Of a stretch of 32,472 bases of DNA, positions 22,921 to 29,645 are shown piece after piece (positions within the stretch are counted from its first letter, which is position 1; each line of letters starts with the position of its first letter). Under the pieces are notes generated by a model. It made no database searches. It worked only from the letters and a program-made list of their open reading frames with translations, and had not been told where the DNA came from. This DNA is from a virus. The stretch covers positions 1 to 32,472 of the IMG/VR virus record IMGVR_UViG_3300037264_001218; one strand, given 5' to 3'. The position numbers were made by a program, and so were the translations under genes.

Positions 22921-23120
22921 CCGTCAAGCGTACCACACAGGTTGTTGCGGAGTCAGTCTCCAATGTCGTGCCAACGGCGCGAGCATCTCAGGTGGTCGCA
23001 GAAGTGGTGTCAGCCAATGCGCTCAAGCTCATAGCCTCACAGGTGATCGCGGAAATGGTCAGTCAGAACGTACCAGACGATGTGTTGGGCGGGCCGGTCA
23101 TGCTGATCACGGCAACATAG
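22917..23120 (+). CDS. Small repeat-containing virion-type protein
   Basis: The 67-residue protein starts at a GTG overlapping the previous stop. It is made largely of three short repeats of the form QV(V/I)AExVSxN (TTQVVAESVSN, ASQVVAEVVSAN, ASQVIAEMVSQN), about 17-18 residues apart. Similar short beta-repeat proteins follow fibre genes in phages; each repeat could be a turn of a small beta structure on the fibre tip. No enzyme motif. Function unknown. Confidence 0.72.
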   Translation: MTVKRTTQVVAESVSNVVPTARASQVVAEVVSANALKLIASQVIAEMVSQNVPDDVLGGPVMLITAT

Positions 23121-23137
23121 TCCAAGGAGGAACCGCA

Positions 23138-23446
23138 GTGGAGCTCAAAGACTTTAAGGCGCCGATAGGGTCAATTGTCATTGATGGCGCTCTGGTGATC
23201 GCGCTGATCTGGTCACAGGCATCGACGGTTGCGACGTTGGATGCGCTCAGCACGCGACTAGCAACCGCAGAAGTAACGCTGAATCACCGCGCGACCTTGG
23301 AGCCGCGGCTCAGTGTTGTTGAGGTGCGGATTACAGCCGGTGTAGACGCTGACAAGAAGTTGAAAGAGGACCAGATGGAGCTGAAGGCCGACATAATGAA
23401 AAGTCTGGACAGGATTGAGGCGAAACTTGAAAAGGTGAGACGATGA
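23138..23446 (+). CDS. Small membrane protein with coiled coil, lysis-associated candidate
   Basis: The GTG start has a near-perfect AAGGAGG at 23124-23130, 7 nt upstream. The 102-residue product has one likely transmembrane segment (residues about 11-27, IGSIVIDGALVIALIWS), then a helical region and a charged C-terminal coiled coil (ADKKLKEDQMELKADIMKSL). This layout is seen in accessory lysis or antiholin-like proteins and in unassigned phage membrane proteins. It overlaps the endolysin start by 4 bp. A single-pass holin or regulator is possible but not shown. Confidence 0.75.
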   Translation: MELKDFKAPIGSIVIDGALVIALIWSQASTVATLDALSTRLATAEVTLNHRATLEPRLSVVEVRITAGVDADKKLKEDQMELKADIMKSLDRIEAKLEKVRR

Positions 23447-23943
23447 GTGAACCTATCTGGCTCAAGAAAGCGCGCACATACATCGGCACCGCTGAGATAC
23501 CGGGAGCCGCTACGTCAGGCACAATCTCACGCTGGTTGTTAGACCTGAAGGCGTGGTGGCGCGACGACGAGACACCGTGGTGCGGGGTGTTTGTCGCGGC
23601 GTGCATGAAGGAGGCCGGGTTGACGGTGCTGCCCGTGCATTGGTACCGGGCCAAGGGCTGGCTGGACTGGGGGCAGGTACTCCTCGCGCCGGCGGTTGGC
23701 TGCGTGGTCGTCTTTGAACGCAAGGGCGGAGGACACGTTGGGTTGGTAGTGGGCCGGGATTCGACCGGCAACCTCATGGTGCTCGGCGGCAATCAGGGCA
23801 ACCGCGTCTCCATTATGGCGTTTGAGATGGGCCGTGTGATAGGCTACCGTTGGCCAAATGAACCGGGGGTGCATTTCTCCGCTCCCAACAGGGAGTTACC
23901 CGTTGTGGCCGTAGCGGGTATGGTAAGCAAGCAGGAGGGGTAG
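23443..23943 (+). CDS. Endolysin, TIGR02594 / CHAP-NlpC-like peptidase
   Basis: The 166-residue protein begins PIWLKKARTYIGTAEIPGA and has DDETPWCGVFVAACMKEAGL with catalytic Cys47, then GGGHVGLVVG with His98 and LMVLGGNQGN with Asn117 as the likely third residue. This matches the TIGR02594 group of phage cysteine peptidases that cleave cell-wall cross-links. There is no signal peptide, so release by a holin is expected. It is distinct from the tail peptidase at 17248 and lies in the lysis region. Confidence 0.9.
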   Translation: MSEPIWLKKARTYIGTAEIPGAATSGTISRWLLDLKAWWRDDETPWCGVFVAACMKEAGLTVLPVHWYRAKGWLDWGQVLLAPAVGCVVVFERKGGGHVGLVVGRDSTGNLMVLGGNQGNRVSIMAFEMGRVIGYRWPNEPGVHFSAPNRELPVVAVAGMVSKQEG

Positions 23944-23946
23944 GCT

Positions 23947-24285
23947 ATGAAGTTCAACATGAGTCTCATGGACCTGATCAAGCATTTCATGCTGATCGTA
24001 TCAGTGGTCACCATGTCCGCGGGCGTGGCATACTCCGCGGGCTGGATCGTGAACCGGGCCGGCGCCAGTGAGATGATTGCGCAGTCAGTGTACGGGGAGG
24101 CGTTGGACCGGGAGCGCGCAGACCTACAATTTCAGATTGACATGGCGAGCATGAAGCTACAGCTGTTGTCTGAGAAGGAACAGCGCACCGACTACGACGA
24201 GCTGGAGATGTCTCTGCTGACGGATCAGATCAAGCGGTTACAACAGCGGCTTGAGGAGCTGAACATGCCCCAAGGCGCCGGTTGA
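23947..24285 (+). CDS. Membrane protein with C-terminal coiled coil
   Basis: The 112-residue product has a hydrophobic segment at residues about 13-35 (FMLIVSVVTMSAGVAYSAGW) and a long charged helix afterwards, with heptad-like spacing (DYDELEMSLLTDQIKRLQQR). It lies between the endolysin and an exported FN3-like protein. It may be a lysis accessory or superinfection-related membrane protein. No family recognised. The start is an ATG 3 bp after the endolysin stop. Confidence 0.75.
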   Translation: MKFNMSLMDLIKHFMLIVSVVTMSAGVAYSAGWIVNRAGASEMIAQSVYGEALDRERADLQFQIDMASMKLQLLSEKEQRTDYDELEMSLLTDQIKRLQQRLEELNMPQGAG

Positions 24286-24310
24286 GGTCTACAACGGAAC
24301 AGGAGTGAGC

Positions 24311-24823
24311 ATGAACGCCAAGCTGGTCTACATCATCGAACGGGTCAAGACGACACTGGCTGACCCTGTGAAACGCAAACGGGTAATCACAACAGCGGCT
24401 GTGTTGCTGTTGCTCAACCTTGTCTTCTGGGCGGGGCGTGCGACGGCGCAGACGGTATCCTGCCCGCCCACCACGACCACTGCGGTCAACGCGGCACTTG
24501 TCTGTTGGATCAACGCCACGCTGAACGAGGACGGCACGACTATCCCTGCCATTGGTCCGCTGTCATTGAAGACAACGACGATTCAGCGGGCGCAGGTTGC
24601 AGCCACCGCGGCGTGCGACTTCGCGACGGTAGCGCAAACCCTGAACGTGACACCTGACGTGACCAAGGTTCTGTTTGAGAACCTGACAGCAGGCAAGCAG
24701 TGCTTCCGGGCGCGGCATGTCAATGAGGCGGGGACCAACAGTGCTTATTCGGCCATAGTCAGCAAGGTGACGACGGTGCCCGCGCCGGTGAAGACCCGGC
24801 CGCCCACCATCACGATTTTCTGA
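24311..24823 (+). CDS. Exported or membrane-anchored FN3-like protein
   Basis: The ATG at 24311 has AGGAG at 24301-24305; an in-frame GTG at 24305 overlaps that motif and is less likely. The 170-residue protein has a basic cytoplasmic N-terminus, a hydrophobic segment (VITTAAVLLLLNLVFWAG) ending in ATAQ, like a signal peptide or anchor, then one fibronectin type III-like domain with a C-terminal strand pattern (FENLTAGKQCFRARHVNEAG) and a Pro/Thr tail. It would act in the periplasm or on the membrane. Its position inside the lysis cassette is unusual. The frame continues for 23 residues past the TGA. Confidence 0.8.
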   Translation: MNAKLVYIIERVKTTLADPVKRKRVITTAAVLLLLNLVFWAGRATAQTVSCPPTTTTAVNAALVCWINATLNEDGTTIPAIGPLSLKTTTIQRAQVAATAACDFATVAQTLNVTPDVTKVLFENLTAGKQCFRARHVNEAGTNSAYSAIVSKVTTVPAPVKTRPPTITIF

Positions 24824-24917
24824 GCAGGGGCCACCGTGAGCTGCGGGACGACGGTTGCGCCCGGGCTTACAGTGAAGGCGCAAACAAAGCACTGAAAACG
24901 TGCATGGAGAAGTGACC

Positions 24918-25175
24918 ATGTCAGACACTCTAATGTCCACGGCGGCGTTCAAGGGCGGAGCCAAAAGCAAAGCGGTGTGGGTTGGGGTAGCCATCGCGGC
25001 GCTCGGCTACCTCCAGTTGAACCTCGCGTTGATTTCAGACCTGTTGAGCCCGGTGCTACCTCCGGAGACCACAAAACAGATCATGGCGGCGTTGACCCTC
25101 CTGTTGGGGCTCGCGGTCATCCTCATCCGGATCTTCACAGCCACCAGCCTACACGAGAAGGGCGGGGGTGGGTGA
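24918..25175 (+). CDS. Putative holin
   Basis: I chose the ATG at 24918 with GGAGA 7 nt upstream; an in-frame GTG at 24900 is weaker. The 85-residue protein has two predicted membrane helices (residues about 22-44, AVWVGVAIAALGYLQLNLAL, and about 52-73, IMAALTLLLGLAVILIRIFT) and a basic, Gly-rich C-terminus. Size, topology and location directly before the spanins fit a class II-type holin that permeabilises the inner membrane to release the endolysin. The assignment rests on topology and position, not on a family motif. Confidence 0.75.
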   Translation: MSDTLMSTAAFKGGAKSKAVWVGVAIAALGYLQLNLALISDLLSPVLPPETTKQIMAALTLLLGLAVILIRIFTATSLHEKGGGG

Positions 25176-25579
25176 TGCCATACTTCCTGATTGCGAAGCT
25201 CGTTGGCAGTCTGTTGCTTGCCGGGGTGCTCGCTGCAGGGGTGATGAGGGTACGCTCATGGCACGAGGACGCGCGCCGGCTCCCAACTGTTGAGCGGCAG
25301 TTGGAGGCGGCGGCGGCGGAGCGCGACGCCCACATCGAAGCGGCGCGCAAGGCAGCGGAAACTGCCAATGCCGCGGAGGCGCGGCTGGACACCCTGATAC
25401 ACAAGCAACAAGCGGTCAAGATCATCTACCGTGAGGCTGTCAATGAAGATCCGGAATGTGCTGAGTGGGCTGCTGCCCCTGTGCGTTGTCCTCTTGGTGG
25501 TGGGGTGCAGTCAGGGGGTGAAGCCGGAACCCGCGGTGTCCCGGATCTGCCCGGACATCCCAGCGTCCCTGACCCGTGA
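25175..25579 (+). CDS. Rz: i-spanin (Rz-like)
   Basis: The ATG at 25175 overlaps the holin stop by one base (TGATG). The 134-residue protein has an N-terminal transmembrane helix (residues 4-24, FLIAKLVGSLLLAGVLAAGV), a periplasmic coiled coil rich in Ala/Glu/Arg and the typical late motif EDPECAEWAAAPVRCPL. The o-spanin is encoded within its 3' half in another frame, the hallmark of Rz/Rz1 pairs. Together they link inner and outer membrane and complete lysis in Gram-negative hosts. The last about 25 residues, where the frames overlap, are unlike the family. Confidence 0.9.
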   Translation: MPYFLIAKLVGSLLLAGVLAAGVMRVRSWHEDARRLPTVERQLEAAAAERDAHIEAARKAAETANAAEARLDTLIHKQQAVKIIYREAVNEDPECAEWAAAPVRCPLGGGVQSGGEAGTRGVPDLPGHPSVPDP

Positions 25580-25736
25580 CTGTGGCATGTGCCCGGAGGA
25601 TGCGCCGGTGCCACGCACAAACGGCGCCTTGGCAGAGGCGTGGATGGAATGTCGCGCCTGCGTCGCGGCTTACCGCGTGCGCCTAGAAGCAGTTGCGGAC
25701 CTCGCGGCTTGCAGAGTGTTAGTTACCCCAAATTGA
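25443..25736 (+). CDS. Rz1: o-spanin lipoprotein (Rz1-like), overlapping in a different frame
   Basis: From the ATG at 25443 the 97-residue product has a lipoprotein signal peptide (KIRNVLSGLLPLCVVLLVVG) with lipidated Cys22 in the lipobox VVGC. A periplasmic Pro- and Cys-containing tail follows (five further cysteines). The first 137 bp overlap the i-spanin gene in the +1 frame. An upstream in-frame GTG at 25431 would lengthen the signal peptide without adding features. Anchored in the outer membrane, it would pair with the i-spanin C-terminus. Confidence 0.88.
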   Translation: MKIRNVLSGLLPLCVVLLVVGCSQGVKPEPAVSRICPDIPASLTRDCGMCPEDAPVPRTNGALAEAWMECRACVAAYRVRLEAVADLAACRVLVTPN

Positions 25737-25769
25737 GTCTGGTCCGGGTGCGTCCACAGCGGGTGGCAG

Positions 25770-25799
25770 CTTTACTTTTTCAGTAAAGGGGAGTATGAT
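25770..25799 (+). promoter_or_regulatory. Promoter P1 with perfect CTTTACT-N5-AGTAAAG dyad
   Basis: TTTACT (25771-25776) and TATGAT (25794-25799) are spaced 17 bp apart, a good sigma70-type promoter. The -35 box lies inside a perfect 7-bp inverted repeat (25770-25776 and 25782-25788). It is the first of four related elements and lies in the 103-bp gap before the early-type genes, which otherwise holds nothing I recognise. Confidence 0.75.
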
Positions 25800-25839
25800 A
25801 GACGAGTAGACCCAACAACGCTCAATACAGGATACAGCC

Positions 25840-26061
25840 ATGAAACACCCAACGACACGCAAGCTGCGCAACCGCAACCTCGTACCTATCCGCTATCACA
25901 CACCGCCACCGCACTCACAGGTCCAGCATGGCTGGATCATTGAACAGGGCGCGCGCGGCGCTATGGTCGTGCGACTGGTTGGCGAGGACCGCAACCGCAG
26001 GCTCAGTTGTGAGGAGGCCAAGTATGTGAAGCTCGTTGCCCCAGACAAGAGACAGTCATGA
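25840..26061 (+). CDS. Small basic hypothetical protein
   Basis: The 73-residue product begins at an ATG after promoter P1, with CAGGA upstream. It is rich in Arg/Lys/His (pI clearly basic by eye), with RKLRNRNLVPIRYHTPPPHS at the N-terminus and a short beta segment QHGWIIEQGARGAMVVRLVG. The small size and basic nature are typical of early phage proteins that bind nucleic acid or a host target. No family recognised. Its stop overlaps the next start (ATGA), so both form one operon. Confidence 0.7.
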   Translation: MKHPTTRKLRNRNLVPIRYHTPPPHSQVQHGWIIEQGARGAMVVRLVGEDRNRRLSCEEAKYVKLVAPDKRQS

Positions 26062-26858
26062 GCGACAGCCACCGGGACTCACAGAGACAGAAAGTGTACA
26101 GTGCTGAGAACGAGGCATTTGCCGGTTTCAAACAGCGTGACGTCAGTACAGCGACCAAGTATGAGCAGCGGCTCCGCGACATCCTCCGGTCCAAGTGGAT
26201 GCGCGACAACTACCCGTCTGCCCCAAGCCAACTCAAAGTGGAGTACAGCGACATGATGAACGGCGCCAACGCTAACGCGTGGCGCATACGCACCGGGGCG
26301 AATTCAATGCAGGAGGCGGTGCTCATTCACGAGCTGGCCCACGTCGTGCACAGTAACCTCCGCGAGCGCGACAAGTGGGACCATGTCAGCCACGGCCGTC
26401 AATACACAGACATCTACCAGAAGCTGGTGCGCCGGTTTCTGGGCGCGGAGGCGTACAAGCTGCTGCGCGCGGGATTCCGCAAGTACAAGGTAAAGGTCGG
26501 CCGCAAGCGCGCGTTCATCCCGGGAGCGGCGCAGAGGAGCGGGCTGCCCGTGCATCTCGCGGCTGCCCGGTTAAAGCTGGCTGAGACTATGGCCGCCAAG
26601 TTTGTGAAGACGCGGCACCGCGAGTTCGTGCGCGACCACCGTGTGTGGGAGATGCGCTGTGTTGAAGCAAACAAGACGAAGGATGGTTCAGGCTCATGGT
26701 GCTTCACCACCGCTGATGGCGTGGTGTTTTCCCGCGACGACGACGGCAAGCTGTACAATGAGGGGGAGTACATCACGTTGCCCGGGCTGAGTGACGTAGA
26801 CGTACACCAAGCCTACGTCGCGTGGCGCGCCGGGTTCCAGAACCTGAAGTGGAAGTGA
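26058..26858 (+). CDS. Putative zinc metalloprotein with HExxH (SprT/TIGR04338-like)
   Basis: The 266-residue product starts SDSHRDSQRQKVYSAENEAF, similar to TIGR04338-type putative metallohydrolases. It has a zincin motif VLIHELAHVVHSN (His91, Glu92, His95) with a further HGRQYTDIY (His112) as the likely third ligand. The spacing HELAH...HGxxY resembles SprT-like proteases. The C-terminal part carries two Cys and a DGVVFSRDDDGKLYNEG segment of unknown role. A protease acting on host or DNA-bound protein is possible; the substrate is unknown. It is the second gene of the P1 unit. Confidence 0.8.
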   Translation: MSDSHRDSQRQKVYSAENEAFAGFKQRDVSTATKYEQRLRDILRSKWMRDNYPSAPSQLKVEYSDMMNGANANAWRIRTGANSMQEAVLIHELAHVVHSNLRERDKWDHVSHGRQYTDIYQKLVRRFLGAEAYKLLRAGFRKYKVKVGRKRAFIPGAAQRSGLPVHLAAARLKLAETMAAKFVKTRHREFVRDHRVWEMRCVEANKTKDGSGSWCFTTADGVVFSRDDDGKLYNEGEYITLPGLSDVDVHQAYVAWRAGFQNLKWK

Positions 26859-26864
26859 GGAGGG

Positions 26865-26894
26865 CTTTACTTCCTGAGTAAGTGCGCGTATGGT
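26865..26894 (+). promoter_or_regulatory. Promoter P2 with CTTTACT-N5-AGTAAGT dyad
   Basis: TTTACT (26866-26871) and TATGGT (26889-26894) are 17 bp apart. The second half site (26877-26883) matches the P1 dyad at five of seven positions. It starts 7 bp after the previous stop and precedes the DUF932 gene by about 49 bp. Confidence 0.7.
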
Positions 26895-26942
26895 CGGGCT
26901 GTTGACGTTTCATTCACACAATCAGAGATAGGAGATTACATC

Positions 26943-27950
26943 ATGCCACACGAAATCAGTTTTGAGCAGAATACCGCGGGCGACTTCGCCTATGTGGGAG
27001 AGGAGGCGTGGCACGGACTGGGCACCAAGCTCCCAGAGGGCGCCGGGTTTGATGTCTGGCTGAAGACGGCCGGGATGGACTACACCGTGGAGCGGGCGCC
27101 GGTCCAGTTCTTGACGGGCGACGGTTCCATGCGCCAGATGCCGTCACGGCACGTGTTCTACCGGTCTGACACCGGGGCTCCGATCAGTGTCATGGGCGAC
27201 AAGTTCAAGATTGTGCAGCCGCGCCAAACACTTGAGTTCTTTGCGGACCTCGTGGCCGGCTCCCGGTTCACTCTTGAGACGGCGGCCGTGCTCAAGGGCG
27301 GCGCGCGGTTCTTCGCGATGGCGCGATACAACGGTGGTGCTATGTTCGTGGACGGACGCGACGAGGTGCGCCCGTACCTGCTGTTGGCGTCGGCTGTGGA
27401 CGGATACCTGGCCACAGTCGGCAGCTTCACTACAACCCGCGTAGTGTGCCAGAACACGCTCGACATGTCCATGATGGACATGCGCGGCGAGGATGGGGCA
27501 GAGGGCACCGTCAAGACGTACCACAGTCAGGTGTTTGACGCTACCGCCATCAAGGCCAAGCTGGGTCTGGCCGACTTCGTGTTTGAGACGGCGCTGGAGA
27601 ACTTCAACAAGCTGGCCCGCATCGCGATGTCTGACGAGGCGGCGGTGCGGTACTTCCTGCGCGTGGTCAACCCCAAGCTGGACGTGCAGGCGCTGGTTGC
27701 CGACGCGGACAAGCAGACGGCGGAGGAGCGCACCGCGGCCCGGGAAGTGAACCGGCTGTTGGCAGCCTACCGCGAGGCACCGGGCGCCCGTCCGGGCACC
27801 GTGTGGGGTGCGCTGAATGCGGTGACGTGGCGCGAGGACCACGGCCGCAACTTCCGCGACGCGGCAACCCGCATCGACGGGTCGCAGCTGGGCGCCGGCG
27901 CCGCGCGCAAGCGCGTGGCCTATCAGGAGGCCATGGCGCTGGCCGCGTAA
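26943..27950 (+). CDS. DUF932 phage/plasmid-like protein (TIGR03299-type)
   Basis: The 335-residue product fits the DUF932 family: AYVGEEAWHGLGTKLPEGA near the N-terminus, RHVFYRSDTGAPISVMGDKF, TLEFFADLVAGSRFTLETAA, TTRVVCQNTL and the C-terminal GTVWGALNAVTWREDHGRNF. DUF932 proteins are encoded by phages and plasmids and are abundant early products; their biochemical role is not settled. It forms a single-gene unit: P2 upstream, a strong terminator directly downstream. The leader contains AGATAGGAGAT before the ATG. Confidence 0.9.
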   Translation: MPHEISFEQNTAGDFAYVGEEAWHGLGTKLPEGAGFDVWLKTAGMDYTVERAPVQFLTGDGSMRQMPSRHVFYRSDTGAPISVMGDKFKIVQPRQTLEFFADLVAGSRFTLETAAVLKGGARFFAMARYNGGAMFVDGRDEVRPYLLLASAVDGYLATVGSFTTTRVVCQNTLDMSMMDMRGEDGAEGTVKTYHSQVFDATAIKAKLGLADFVFETALENFNKLARIAMSDEAAVRYFLRVVNPKLDVQALVADADKQTAEERTAAREVNRLLAAYREAPGARPGTVWGALNAVTWREDHGRNFRDAATRIDGSQLGAGAARKRVAYQEAMALAA

Positions 27951-27970
27951 CAGCAGGTTGTGTTGGGTCT

Positions 27971-28004
27971 AACCCCGGGCGCCCGTGGCCCGGGGTTTTC
28001 TTTT
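27971..28004 (+). terminator. Intrinsic terminator after DUF932 gene
   Basis: A perfect 10-bp stem (AACCCCGGGC at 27971-27980, GCCCGGGGTT at 27988-27997) with a 7-nt loop is followed by TTCTTTT. Promoter P3 begins 10 bp after it, so the two units are insulated from each other. Confidence 0.9.
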
Positions 28005-28013
28005 GCCAGGGGG

Positions 28014-28042
28014 CTTTACTTCCTGAGAAAAGCGCGTATGAT
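28014..28042 (+). promoter_or_regulatory. Promoter P3 with CTTTACT-N5-AGAAAAG dyad
   Basis: TTTACT (28015-28020) and TATGAT (28037-28042) are 16 bp apart; the second half site (28026-28032) matches the P1 dyad at six of seven positions. The 72 bp from here to the start codon recur almost unchanged at P4. Confidence 0.78.
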
Positions 28043-28047
28043 GGGAA

Positions 28048-28082
28048 CCGTAGACAGACCCACCAGACAGGAGACTCACATG
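28048..28082 (+). repeat. Leader repeat, copy 1 (identical to 29680-29714)
   Basis: A 35-nt stretch from CCGTAGACAGACCC through the ribosome binding site CAGGAG and the ATG is identical to the leader after P4. A shorter 19-nt version, ending in the same GGAGACTCACATG, also precedes the gene at 29920. Confidence 0.9.
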
Positions 28083-28349
28083 ACCACCGCACAATTCATA
28101 ATCAAGCAACGCGAGTTCGCCGGCATGAGCGCTCCAAACCCATACCGTCCGCGCGGGCAGAAGACATTCGGCAAGTGGCAGGTGCGCGGCACTTATGAAA
28201 CCGTTTTCCTTGCTCACTCTGTGATGTTGCAAGAGCCAATTTCAGGGCTCGCAGAGCGCGCCGTGTTCTACCGCGGCCGGCGGGTCACGGACACGGCGCA
28301 GCGCATCAACTTGTATCTGGTCAGCCGTTTGAGAGGAGACGCGGCATGA
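28080..28349 (+). CDS. Small hypothetical early protein
   Basis: The 89-residue product starts at the ATG immediately after the repeated leader with CAGGAG. The frame is open upstream to 27960, but that part contains the promoter and terminator and is not coding. The sequence is basic, with AQFIIKQREFAGMSAPNPYR and a C-terminal AVFYRGRRVTDTAQRINLYL. No family recognised. First gene of the P3 operon; overlaps the next by 4 bp. Confidence 0.72.
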   Translation: MTTAQFIIKQREFAGMSAPNPYRPRGQKTFGKWQVRGTYETVFLAHSVMLQEPISGLAERAVFYRGRRVTDTAQRINLYLVSRLRGDAA

Positions 28350-28594
28350 CCACCACACAAGAGCAGACGACGGGTTGGGAGCGTTGGCAGCGGAGCGAGG
28401 CGTGGCGCGACCACGCGCTGTTCCTGACGCGCAAGTACGGGTACGCAGAAGCGCGCCGGCGCTGTGTCGAAGCTATTGACAACAACAGCATGGGCACGGC
28501 CACCTCCGCGTTTCACACCGCCACCCTCAAACAGCTTGACGCAATTCAGCAGCAGCTGGCCGGCGCCGTCTCCCAGCTGGGAGACGGGACATGA
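28346..28594 (+). CDS. Small hypothetical early protein
   Basis: The 82-residue product is mainly helical (TGWERWQRSEAWRDHALFLT, then AEARRRCVEAIDNNS and TLKQLDAIQQQLAGAVSQLG). It starts at an ATG overlapping the previous stop and overlaps the next start by 4 bp (ATGA). No family recognised. The overlap chain indicates coupled translation within the P3 unit. Confidence 0.72.
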   Translation: MTTTQEQTTGWERWQRSEAWRDHALFLTRKYGYAEARRRCVEAIDNNSMGTATSAFHTATLKQLDAIQQQLAGAVSQLGDGT

Positions 28595-28776
28595 GAAACA
28601 CCCTTGGCTACGTCGGCAAGGCAATCAAGTCCAGGCACGGCTATCCCGGCTTGCGCTACATACACAGCTGGGACACCGGCGCCCAAGAGCTGATCTTCAA
28701 GGACAAGGACCACGCGGAGAAGTGGGCAGCGCGCGAAGATTCACAGGGCAGGCCAACGGCCGTGTCCCACAACTAA
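28591..28776 (+). CDS. Small hypothetical early protein
   Basis: The 61-residue product (RNTLGYVGKAIKSRHGYPGL...DTGAQELIFKDKDHAEKWAA) is polar and basic, with a beta-then-helix pattern. It starts in an ATGA overlap with the previous gene. No family recognised. A 23-bp gap with CAGGAGACAG precedes the next gene. Confidence 0.65.
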   Translation: MRNTLGYVGKAIKSRHGYPGLRYIHSWDTGAQELIFKDKDHAEKWAAREDSQGRPTAVSHN

Positions 28777-28799
28777 TCACAGACAAACAGGAGACAGTC

Positions 28800-29102
28800 A
28801 TGAGCAAGAAGACGACGACCAAACCGGTTTTGTTGGAGCCTCTGGAGCAGGAGGAGCTGCTGGGTGCCATGCGCAGCCTGTGGGAGTACATAGGGGGTGA
28901 TGCAGAAGCAGCTTGTCAGGAGGCTGGCGAGCGGCTCACCAACGCGTGTGCCATTGAGTTCGTGCTCGACGCGGGCCGGCTGGAGGAGCGGCTGAAGGGG
29001 CGGGAGGACAAGGCGCTGGCGTACAAGGCATATCAGAAACTGAAGGCAGCGAGCTGGGGCGACCAGATGAAGTGGGCCAAGACGCACTGCCACTACGCTT
29101 GA
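28800..29102 (+). CDS. Small acidic helical hypothetical protein
   Basis: From the ATG at 28800, with AGGAGACAG upstream, the product is 100 residues. The frame is open upstream, but that part lies over two other genes and lacks a supported start. It is acidic and helical (LEPLEQEELLGAMRSLWEYI, then RLEERLKGREDKALAYKAYQ). No family recognised. Member of the P3 unit. Confidence 0.7.
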   Translation: MSKKTTTKPVLLEPLEQEELLGAMRSLWEYIGGDAEAACQEAGERLTNACAIEFVLDAGRLEERLKGREDKALAYKAYQKLKAASWGDQMKWAKTHCHYA

Positions 29103-29111
29103 GGGGCGGCC

Positions 29112-29504
29112 ATGAGCAAACGCATACTGAACAGACTAGGCGCCGTGCTGGCGTTGACGCCGGAGAAGCTCCAGAGCTATTGGCCGGGTGGCGCTCCGGC
29201 CCACAGCCTGGAAAGAAGGAAAGCGGAGAAGCCTGTTTCACAGACATGGATCAAATTGTTCAAGACCAAGACCGGGTGGAGATGGCGCATGACTGACGAG
29301 GCTAACGGCAAGGTGATCGGCGCCTCAACACAAGGCTACAGCCGGCGTATTGACGCAGTCCGCAATCTGAACCGCGTTGCGCGTGTCGGCAGCTGCGGGT
29401 TGCCACCCCCCGGAAACCGCTGCTACCAGTCTGACTTGAAGACCACTGCCAAGGGGGAGGTTGAGATGTTGGTGCCCTGTTGGCGGTGGCAGGGGCGGCC
29501 ATGA
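29112..29504 (+). CDS. Hypothetical protein with DUF1508/YegP-like stretch
   Basis: The 130-residue product starts at an ATG with GAGGGG upstream. Residues about 55-90 (TGWRWRMTDEANGKVIGAST, then QGYSRRIDAVRNLNRVA) resemble the DUF1508 repeat seen in YegP-like proteins, in which short beta-hairpins and a helix alternate. The C-terminus has three Cys and is Gly/Pro-rich. A protein- or nucleic-acid-binding role is conceivable, but unproven. Overlaps the next start by 4 bp (ATGA). Confidence 0.72.
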   Translation: MSKRILNRLGAVLALTPEKLQSYWPGGAPAHSLERRKAEKPVSQTWIKLFKTKTGWRWRMTDEANGKVIGASTQGYSRRIDAVRNLNRVARVGSCGLPPPGNRCYQSDLKTTAKGEVEMLVPCWRWQGRP

Positions 29505-29626
29505 TCCTTGAAGCACTGGCGGAGGTCGCGGTCATGGCGCTGATCCTTGTCGTTGGGATGGTGTGGACCGGCTCCGGGCGCCGGCCGGTGGCGCGGCGCC
29601 GTCCAATGGCGCGGCGCCGGCGTTGA
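29501..29626 (+). CDS. Tiny membrane protein (41 aa)
   Basis: An ATGA overlap with the previous gene opens a 41-codon frame. It encodes LEALAEVAVMALILVVGMVW, a single probable transmembrane helix, followed by a tail with about ten arginines (GRRPVARRRPMARRRR). The charge pattern suggests an N-out/C-in orientation. Such tiny phage membrane proteins are often inhibitors of host functions, but no specific one is recognised. Confidence 0.55.
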   Translation: MILEALAEVAVMALILVVGMVWTGSGRRPVARRRPMARRRR

Positions 29627-29645
29627 AATATATTTTGCTGAGGGG

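Noticed and set aside
23138-24285. Calling either coiled-coil membrane protein (23138 or 23947) the holin
   Set aside because: Each has only one membrane segment and a long charged coiled coil; the 85-residue two-helix protein next to the spanins fits better, although a pinholin or antiholin role for the others remains possible.
24977-25174. Upstream extension of the i-spanin frame
   Set aside because: This part overlaps the holin candidate in another frame and has low-complexity sequence; the ATG at 25175 begins a proper transmembrane helix and overlaps the holin stop.
27144-27842. 232-codon - strand frame inside the DUF932 gene
   Set aside because: Same reason: opposite strand of a well-supported gene, with no start signal or recognisable protein features.
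27960-28079. Upstream extension of the 89-residue early protein
   Set aside because: It would run through an intrinsic terminator and promoter P3; the ATG at 28080 follows a repeated leader with a ribosome binding site.
29576-29626. GC-rich repeats (GGCGCGGCGCCG twice) as a terminator
   Set aside because: I could pair only about five consecutive bases between the copies, and the stretch encodes the arginine tail of the tiny membrane protein; the AT-rich bases after it are not a T-run.
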